A DNA stretch of 64,000 nucleotides from Oxyruncus cristatus (taxonomy: Eukaryota > Chordata > Aves > Passeriformes > Cotingidae). The position numbers and the translations under genes were made by a program. Each line of letters starts with the position of its first letter. Within the stretch, counting starts at the first letter, position 1. The notes beneath the pieces were generated by a model. It was not told the origin of the DNA, ran no database searches, and saw only the letters and a program-made list of their open reading frames with translations. Positions 57,427 through 64,000 of the stretch are shown one piece after another. The DNA is taken from the NCBI GenBank assembly GCA_013399855.1, contig VXAY01003777.1, positions 215,120-279,119 on the forward strand, in the 5' to 3' direction.

Positions 57427-57500
57427 GTCCTCCCCAGGGAAGTGCTGGAAGACCAGTCCCTGGTGTCATTTAAAACTAAACACCAGAAAACATACCTGCG
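57427..57500 (+). mobile_element. possible very old CR1 fragment
   Basis: CCTCCCCAGGGAAGTGCTGGA, CCAGTCCCTGG and CATTTAAAAC follow the order of the sense-strand CR1 phrase 'CCCAGGGAGGTGGTGGAGTCACCATCCCTGGAGGT-TTTAAAA'. The match fades afterwards. It is either an ancient relic or chance. Confidence 0.4.
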
Positions 57501-57955
57501 TGACTGGGTAGATCAGAGAGTCTTTATGATATGGTGATGAGGGAGAATATTGATGGGGATAGGAACAATTATTTATCTGCATATTTGGCTATTTCTTCAG
57601 GGGAATTAAAAATATCTCCTAGTGCCATGTTTTGTTCCTCACTGCTGAGCAGCAGTAGAGATCTCAGGGAAAATAAATAAATAAATAAGAAATATATAAT
57701 CCCCAAGGTGTAATCCCAGAGTATGGAAACTCACTTCACTTAAATACCTCCCTCTGGCATAATTGACTTTTCATGTGCATGTTAATAATGATATTTCAGC
57801 AGGTTGTGAGGGCTTGTTCTTCTCCCCCCACCTGCTTTGGTAAATTATGTGATTGGGCACGAGGAGGGGGAGGGACACGCAATAAATCTAATTATGTTTT
57901 CGTTTATATTTAGCAAGTCAGCACAATGTGGTGGTTTGTGTGCGAATATTTACTG
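57501..57955. promoter_or_regulatory. candidate conserved noncoding element BB
   Basis: AT-rich block with CTGCATATTTGGCTATTTC, an AAAT repeat, CATAATTGAC, CATGTTAATAATGATATTTC, AATTATGTGATTGGGC and CTAATTATGTTTTCG. No frame or repeat family. Confidence 0.45.
57670..57688. repeat. (AAAT)n microsatellite
   Basis: AAATAAATAAATAAATAA, between four and five units. Confidence 0.95.
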
Positions 57956-57959
57956 CGGG

Positions 57960-60055
57960 GCCCTGATGTCTCCAGCTGACCTACCCAGCTGCAGGACAGA
58001 GCACGGAGCAGCCCCTCACTGCCCCAGTGCCCTGGCTGTGCTGGGACAGCTGGGAGGATGGAGGGCACCCCGGAGCCCTCCCCACGCTGACATTTGCCTT
58101 TGCTGCCGAAGCACATGAGGGCATTTGGGAGGGAGAGGAGACATCATTTACGGGGCCTCTTCGGCTCTGCAGCAGCTGCAAACTGCTCACAAGGAGAAAC
58201 GAGGGAAGAAATGGGTGTTTGTGCACCTCGGACACCGTGTGCTGGGGAGTCCTGTCACCCTGCACAGTGGGTGCTCTGGAGTGGGGAGCAGCTCCCCGTC
58301 CCTGACAGCTCAGCACGCCCATGATACCCCTGCCTGTGCCAAAAGACCCAGTGCAGGAGGGCCTGAAAGGTGTGGAGGGGGGAAAAAGCTGGTCCTGCAC
58401 TGGGGAAGGTGGGCTCCGAATGCTCCCTGACAACACAGTCCTCCAGACAGGCAGAGGAAAAGAGCTGGAGGGCAGGAAGAGTTCCTGCTCTGTCCTTGTG
58501 CCACCCTCACGCCTGTCCTGAGCAATGTGTGGTCATTCACGACGACGCTCCCAAAGCGTTTTTAACGTCCCCAGTTTCCCATCAGGAAATCAAAACCCAG
58601 CAGGGCTAAGTGGCCCAGAGCCCCGGGTGGAACCTGAGGAAGCAGATCAAGAAAACGAGCTCAGGTTTCCCAAATCCTAAAATAGTCATTTAACAGCTGG
58701 AACATCTTTTCTCTGACACCTGATCTGGTCCTTTCTGGGCCATAATCCGAGGCCACGGGCTGTTAATCCCAGCCCAGGAACACCAGGCAGCGATTTGAGG
58801 ATGTGCAGCAGCACCCTCAGAGGTTTTCTTTAAGAGCACCTTCCCCTGCTGCCTTTCCCAGGGATGTAGCTGGTTCAGATGAAGGATGTTACTCCTCACA
58901 CTCCCCTGGTCTGTATCCCTGGTGCTAATCCACATTCCTCTCCCTGTCAGCGTTTGACAGGAGGCGCAGCAAAGCTCTCCGTGTCACATGTGTCTAAACA
59001 TGTCCAAGGCATACAGATGGGAAGGGAAAGGTTGGGCTGAGGGAACATTCAGAAGCTCGTATCTCTTTATCTCACAGACTGACAGATGAACCCTCTCACA
59101 TACCCTTAGCTTGTGATGCCTTAACTCTTTTGCCAAACCACCCTACCCCAGATCAGAGAGCCAGCAATTCCACACCTCCCCCTGGCAGGGACGGGCACAC
59201 CTCTTGGAAGAGGAGCTTTGTGAGCCTTTAGCTGTGGCTGTGCTCCACAGGCGTGCTGGGGGCAGGTGCATTTAGCCCTGGTGACAGGAGGCCCCTGTCC
59301 CCATCCCGAGGATGCTGCACATCCCTGGCTCCCTCCGCGTCGAAGCCTGAAGGTTGGAGCGTAACTCAAGCCAGGGAGTGGGAATTCAGAGCAGCCTGTC
59401 TCACACAGGCACTAATGAATAGCTGAGAGAACTCTCTGTGGCCCTCCAAACTGAGCTGCCTGGCTCAGTGCCAGCCCTAACCACAGCCCCTGGGTCGCTG
59501 TGAACGGCCTTTGGACACCCTGTCTCAAGAAGCCCCATTGCCTCTTAACACATAACTGATGGTTTACAACAACAACAACAACAATCATCACCTGGTGATT
59601 GTCTTAGATCAAGTCTGGATGATAAAGGAAAAAACCAGCCTGGGGTTTCTGTTCTGCCTGGTGCACCATTTACACCGTTCACACTCCTGCTGCAGTGGCA
59701 GCCGGGGCTCCTTTGGCTAAAGCTCACGACCTGTGAGGCTCCTGCATCAGTTCTTAGATTCTGTGACCACAGACTCTCTGGCCACCAGCCAGGTCTCCCT
59801 ATTCCCGTGGCAGGAACCGCAGGAAGACTCGTCCACACGGGGTGGGGTCATTTCTATCCAATCTGCCCCTTAGCCAAGTCACGGTGAGTTTGCAGGAATC
59901 CAGAACACCACACACCACTTCCACTGCATCGAGTGCTCCTAATTAAGCTCTGGTTTGCTGTGAGACATCCAGAATCCACAGGGAAGGCAATGGCAAGGCC
60001 TTACACCTGGCAAAGCTGCTGATCCACCTCAGGCAGCTCCTCTCTCTCCACTGTA
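57960..60055. other. GC-rich spacer
   Basis: Many two-strand chance frames and no domain. An (ACA)n run lies at 59566-59584. Confidence 0.45.
59566..59584. repeat. (CAA)n microsatellite
   Basis: About six ACA/CAA triplets. Confidence 0.95.
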
Positions 60056-60059
60056 TCTG

Positions 60060-61650
60060 GTGCAGAACTGCACGTTTGCAAACAACTGCTTTTTATTAAT
60101 ACGCATTCATAACGAAATGTCATCTTGTCCTTTTAAGATCTCGGATTGCCTGGGAGATGAGGAGAAGCCCAAGCAGGTGGAGGGCTCCTGCAGCATCAGT
60201 GCCTTTCCACTCATCTGCCAGTGACTTTTATTAGGATGCCTTCGCAGCTTATGGAGGCCTTTTTTGGGAGGCAGCTGGGGCTGGGCTTTCAGGGGCCTCA
60301 GCTCCATCTCTGCTGAGGAGCTGAACTGAAAATGGGCTCCGGGTTCTCCTCCTGCACGACATTACTGCGTGGAGCCCTCCAGGTGTCAGCACAGTTGCTG
60401 CTTCCCTCTGAGCACAGCGAGAGGCAGTTTTCCCTCCTTCCCAGCCTTCTGCAGCTCAGGCACAGGTTCTGGGATGGGGCTCGCCTGCCATCTGCTGCTG
60501 AAGGGATTTCTCTCCTACCCTTTTTTTTTTTTAGCCAAGCTTTAACTCCCAAAGAAAAGCATGAAGTCGAAGCATTTGAAGTATAATCATAATCTTAAAG
60601 ACTAAATGGGTCATCATAAAACTTCCTATTTTATCAGGGAAGTAAAGGGGTGCATATTCCAACCTATCCTTCTAGAGAAATACATAATAAAAATACAATT
60701 AACAGATACTCATTCAAATATTTGGGATTTTCTTTTTGTCTTGGAGGACAAACAAACCATGAGTGACTGCAATTATTACTACAGATACTGTAGCAGCATC
60801 TGGAGGTCCCACTTTTAGAAGAGGCATCTCCTCCACAACAACTGTTGTGTAAAGAGAGCAAAATTATAGTTTCTCTACCTGAAAGGGCAGGGTGCTGCCT
60901 TTCCCCTCTTGGTTCCTCTCTCCATCATTCTATTTTCAGCCAGCCAAGGCATGAACCCAAGGAAGACTGATTGAGTTGTGGCCTGTTTTCCATCAGGACT
61001 GAGCAGCTCCATCCACTGGCTCCCTTCAGCACAGAGTCCAGTCCCCGTTGCTGGGAGAGTTCCTCCCTGAATTTCTCCCAGCAGTGTTTCCCCACAGCCC
61101 TCTGGATCCAGAGCTTCTGTCCTACAGTTTGGTTAAAACAGCCACTTTCTTTATGAAAAGTGGGAAAAGAATTAATTGCACTCAATAGCCTGAGTTTTCT
61201 GGGCGAATTCTCAAGCTTTTTAAAGATCTATGGCTCTTATTTATCCCCCTTGCTGAACCAGTTCCAGCTTCCCCATTAGGGTGTCTTGTGCTTCATCATC
61301 ACAGAGACAGAGTCGTCTGGCCCAGGACCAGATCAGCTCCGGAGAGCAGAAGCTCTGCTGCCAACACAGACAAATTATCCCGTTATGACAATGTTTTAGA
61401 GCATTCAGGGGCCTCTGGAAATTCACGTGGGTAAAAAAAAAAACAACGGAGATGTTTCCTTTACCAGTGAAAATAAATACGCTTTGAGTCACCCCACACC
61501 AAAGTGAGAGTTACAACTGCAACTCGCCAGCTCGTCCATGTCTGGGAAGTATCTGGACTTGAATGAAACAGAAGGGGTCAATGAAATAAAAACTCCTAAA
61601 AAGCAGCCCAGTTCTGACACAGCTCCTGCACTGATAAACACTGCATTTAT
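60060..61650. other. unique spacer
   Basis: AT-rich at 60560-60790 with TATAATCATAATC words, a T12 run near 60522 and an A10 run near 61433. No gene. Confidence 0.4.
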
Positions 61651-61654
61651 TTCA

Positions 61655-61745
61655 TCGTAGCACCACCGAATGGTTTGGGCTGGAAGGGACTTCAAGGGCC
61701 ATCCAGTTCCAATCCCTTGCACCTTCCACCTGATGCCTGTTCAGC
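61655..61745 (-). mobile_element. CR1 LINE, diverged 3' end fragment
   Basis: CCACCGAATGGTTTGGGCTGGAAGGG, ACTTCAAGGGCCATCCAGTTCC, then CACCTTCCACC. The CR1 3' terminus in reverse orientation, truncated after about 90 bases. Confidence 0.9.
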
Positions 61746-63680
61746 CTAAATTAATTTTGTGAGTGAAAAGTCTCCGAGGAGAGGAATAACAGCCCAGGAA
61801 ATGGATGGGAAGTCTCTCACACAGCCACTAGATGATAGCAAAAGCCTGTCTGCTACAGGAGTACAAACCCGAGACAGCTCAGGCAAATTCATGCCTAATA
61901 ATTCTGTGTCTTTTTTTAAATCAAACCTTCTGGTGTCAATTTGAAATACCTGAGCAGCTTGGGTACTGTAAAGCCAACAAGTAGGTTATCAGTTCGGTGT
62001 TGCATCAGGCACTGATGGGGAAAGGCAGGAAAAGGGAGGATAAATTTACACTCCCTTCCATTCAGGGAGGTGACAGGAATTTCAATTGTCCGTGTTCAGG
62101 TGTAAATTACCTCATAAGACCCAACCAAAGAAAGAAGGAAGCCTAAAGGGACACCTGAAGAAAAGCCAAGGAAAAACAGGCAGTTGCCTGGAAAGGCTCC
62201 ACTGGATGGATTTCCAGCCCCCTTTTTGGGGGTGTCAAGGAGGACCAGTTCTGCTGTTGTGCTTCAAGCACAGACTCAAATAATGAACTGTTCCTGTACC
62301 CCACCGAAAGTCCAGAGCCAAGAGAAGGAACAAGGGTGAATATTATTTGCTTTGCCAATTCCACCTGCAAATGGTATTCATAAACTGATACCTCCACCTC
62401 TCTAGATGCCCCACAAACAGAAAATAAGGGGAACCCAATTTGGGGACTGGTTTGGAGGGATGCTAATGATGCCATCAGATTCCCAAAAGCAGCAGCACCA
62501 ATTCCAGTCTGCCCAGCAGGAAGATGAGGAGAATGATCAGAGCTGACAGCAGAGCTGCTCCAGACAGCAGCGTGCAGCTCTCCAGTGTAAAGGAGTCAGA
62601 CTCCTCACCTGCTGGTATTCAGGATATTGAGGAAGGTAATTACACCATATTTAGGAATATTATATTCTGTATGGGGTTGAGAGGCTGCACAGCTGCTACC
62701 TGTCTGAATCCTTCAGCACAGCTGATGGAATCACAGAAGAAAGCAGTCAGTTGGCTTTCAGAGCTCTCCAGGCAGAAAAAACTGTGACAGGACAAATATG
62801 TTCCCCTGCCAGCAGCGCTATCTGTGTCACTGTTAATATCAATCAGACAGAGGAGGAAAGCACTGGAGTGTCTCATCCCACCTCATGGTACTGGGAGTAC
62901 CTGCGGGGTGGGGTTGTGGAGAGAGAACATCTGCTGGGATGCGTTCCCAGCTCCCACCCGTGTCCCAGGACGGAGCAGTCACACCAGGGTTCAAGCCCTC
63001 CCAAAGCACAGCAATCCTGACTTCGTGGCACGTGCCTTTAGCTACAAACTGGTGTAAGGTCAGCGTGATCCTGTTACCTGCAGTGATGCAGCTGCAGTCA
63101 CACAGGAAAATTCTATTTTCAAAGTGCTGGAACACATTAAATTCAAAACCTGAAGTTAGAGCCAGGGGTGTTTTGTTGTTTGTTGGTAGTGTTGGGTTGG
63201 TTTGTGGTATGGGGGTTTTTTTTTTTCTATAATCCAGGTCCATTCCTTCTGCTTCTTTTGGGATGTTTTACTAAGTCTTCAGTATTTCAGAACACCAGGT
63301 CTCCTCTGGACATCCGTGAATGAGACCCAAACACGAGGCACACTCTAAAGACAAGCTGACTAAGGGCTGCTCCAAGGACTTAAACAAAATTTTCCAGAGT
63401 TCCCATGAGGGATATGTGCAAAAGGTACCACTAAGACACCCAGGGCTGCCTGAAGTGTGAATCTCAACACGAATGGAGGAAACGCAGCTCAGGCATCCTT
63501 TCCTAAGGGGCCTTGCACTGGGTTTGCTGCCCACAAGAAGGAGTAAATGGTGTCATTCTTACCCCAGCTCTCCTCAGATCCTCAGGGTTCCGTGCAGAGA
63601 AGCAAAGTCACATCAGGTGAGCAGCGTTTGAACACAGCTTCCAGCTCCAGACTGGGAAGGGACCTGTTGAGTACAAACAA
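61746..63680. other. unique spacer
   Basis: Balanced composition; GT/T-rich run at 63170-63230. No gene or element recognised. Confidence 0.4.
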
Positions 63681-63684
63681 CAGT

Positions 63685-63700
63685 GGGGGGGGAGGGTGGG
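63685..63700 (+). other. G-quadruplex-type motif
   Basis: G8-A-GGG-T-GGG on the plus strand gives four G-triplets with one- to two-base loops. Confidence 0.6.
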
Positions 63701-64000
63701 AATCCATCAATCTCTCATAATTACATTCTCTGCAAGTCTCCATTTTGCAGAGAAGCCATTTGCCATAACTACTTGCTGTTTAAAAAAAAAAAGCTACAGG
63801 GATTTTGGCAGCTCCGGTAAAGTACACAGTTTAGATTTTAATGAAAACAAGCTTTTATAAAACTTAACAGTCGTGGAAATGTTTTCTGGATTTTTCCTGT
63901 CTTCTGCTATTGTCATTAATTTTTCATGAGCATCATTCCACAGCCATCCATGCAACTCTAATTTTATAGCTCACTGTTACTCCACAAGAGTCAGGAAATG
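63701..64000. promoter_or_regulatory. candidate conserved noncoding element CC (runs off the window)
   Basis: CTCATAATTACATTC, an A10 run, GATTTTAATGAAAAC, GTCATTAATTTTTCATGAGC and CTCTAATTTTATAGC. AT-rich and unique to the end of the window. Confidence 0.35.

Noticed and set aside
1..64000. Search for tRNA, rRNA, CRISPR arrays or bacterial operons
   Set aside because: No cloverleaf with A/B boxes, no regularly spaced direct repeats with unique spacers, and no dense coding; the DNA is clearly vertebrate nuclear.

Overview
The window looks like a piece of a bird nuclear chromosome with no recognisable protein-coding gene. The clade call rests on CR1 LINE fragments (14327-14590, 25163-25295, 31091-31214, 61655-61745, and a doubtful one at 57427-57500). 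The first four show the CR1 3' end, and the best keeps the 8-bp terminal repeats of the family. Interspersed repeat content is very low, there are no SINE swarms, and GC-rich stretches alternate sharply with AT-rich ones, as in avian genomes. The exact species and locus cannot be read from the sequence.

No open reading frame shows a protein domain I recognise. The longest (81-268 residues) lie in GC-rich DNA, usually with equally long frames on the other strand, and read as low-complexity Pro/Ser/Arg/Gly text, so I treat them as chance. No tRNA, rRNA, CRISPR array or bacterial feature was seen.

Layout: GC-rich, unstructured spacers of about 0.5-2 kb alternate with some 30 AT-rich, low-CpG islands of about 100-800 bp. 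These islands are dense in homeodomain-type (TAAT, TGATTTAT, TGATTAAT), MEIS-type (TGACAG), octamer, forkhead and RUNX-like words and in short perfect inverted repeats. This is the usual look of conserved noncoding enhancers in a developmental gene desert. The strongest candidates are 440-1165, 8210-8610, 9530-10035, 11140-11240, 11855-12660, 21541-21960, 24530-25015, 29250-29575, 33860-34280, 45370-45730, 47575-48120, 52850-53400, 53690-54140, 55640-56060 and 57501-57955. Three CpG-rich clusters (6185-6535, 10255-10600, 21240-21540) could be promoters or GC-rich enhancers. The second is followed by a TATA-like palindrome.

The most interesting pattern is a recurrent PBX/HOX/MEIS vocabulary: at least twelve TGATTTAT words, four TGATTAAT words, and composites in which these sit within tens of bases of TGACAG (11153-11212, 21931-21948). 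A reasonable inference is a cis-regulatory landscape of a HOX/TALE-responsive developmental gene outside the window. All enhancer calls here come from sequence texture and motifs, not from alignments.
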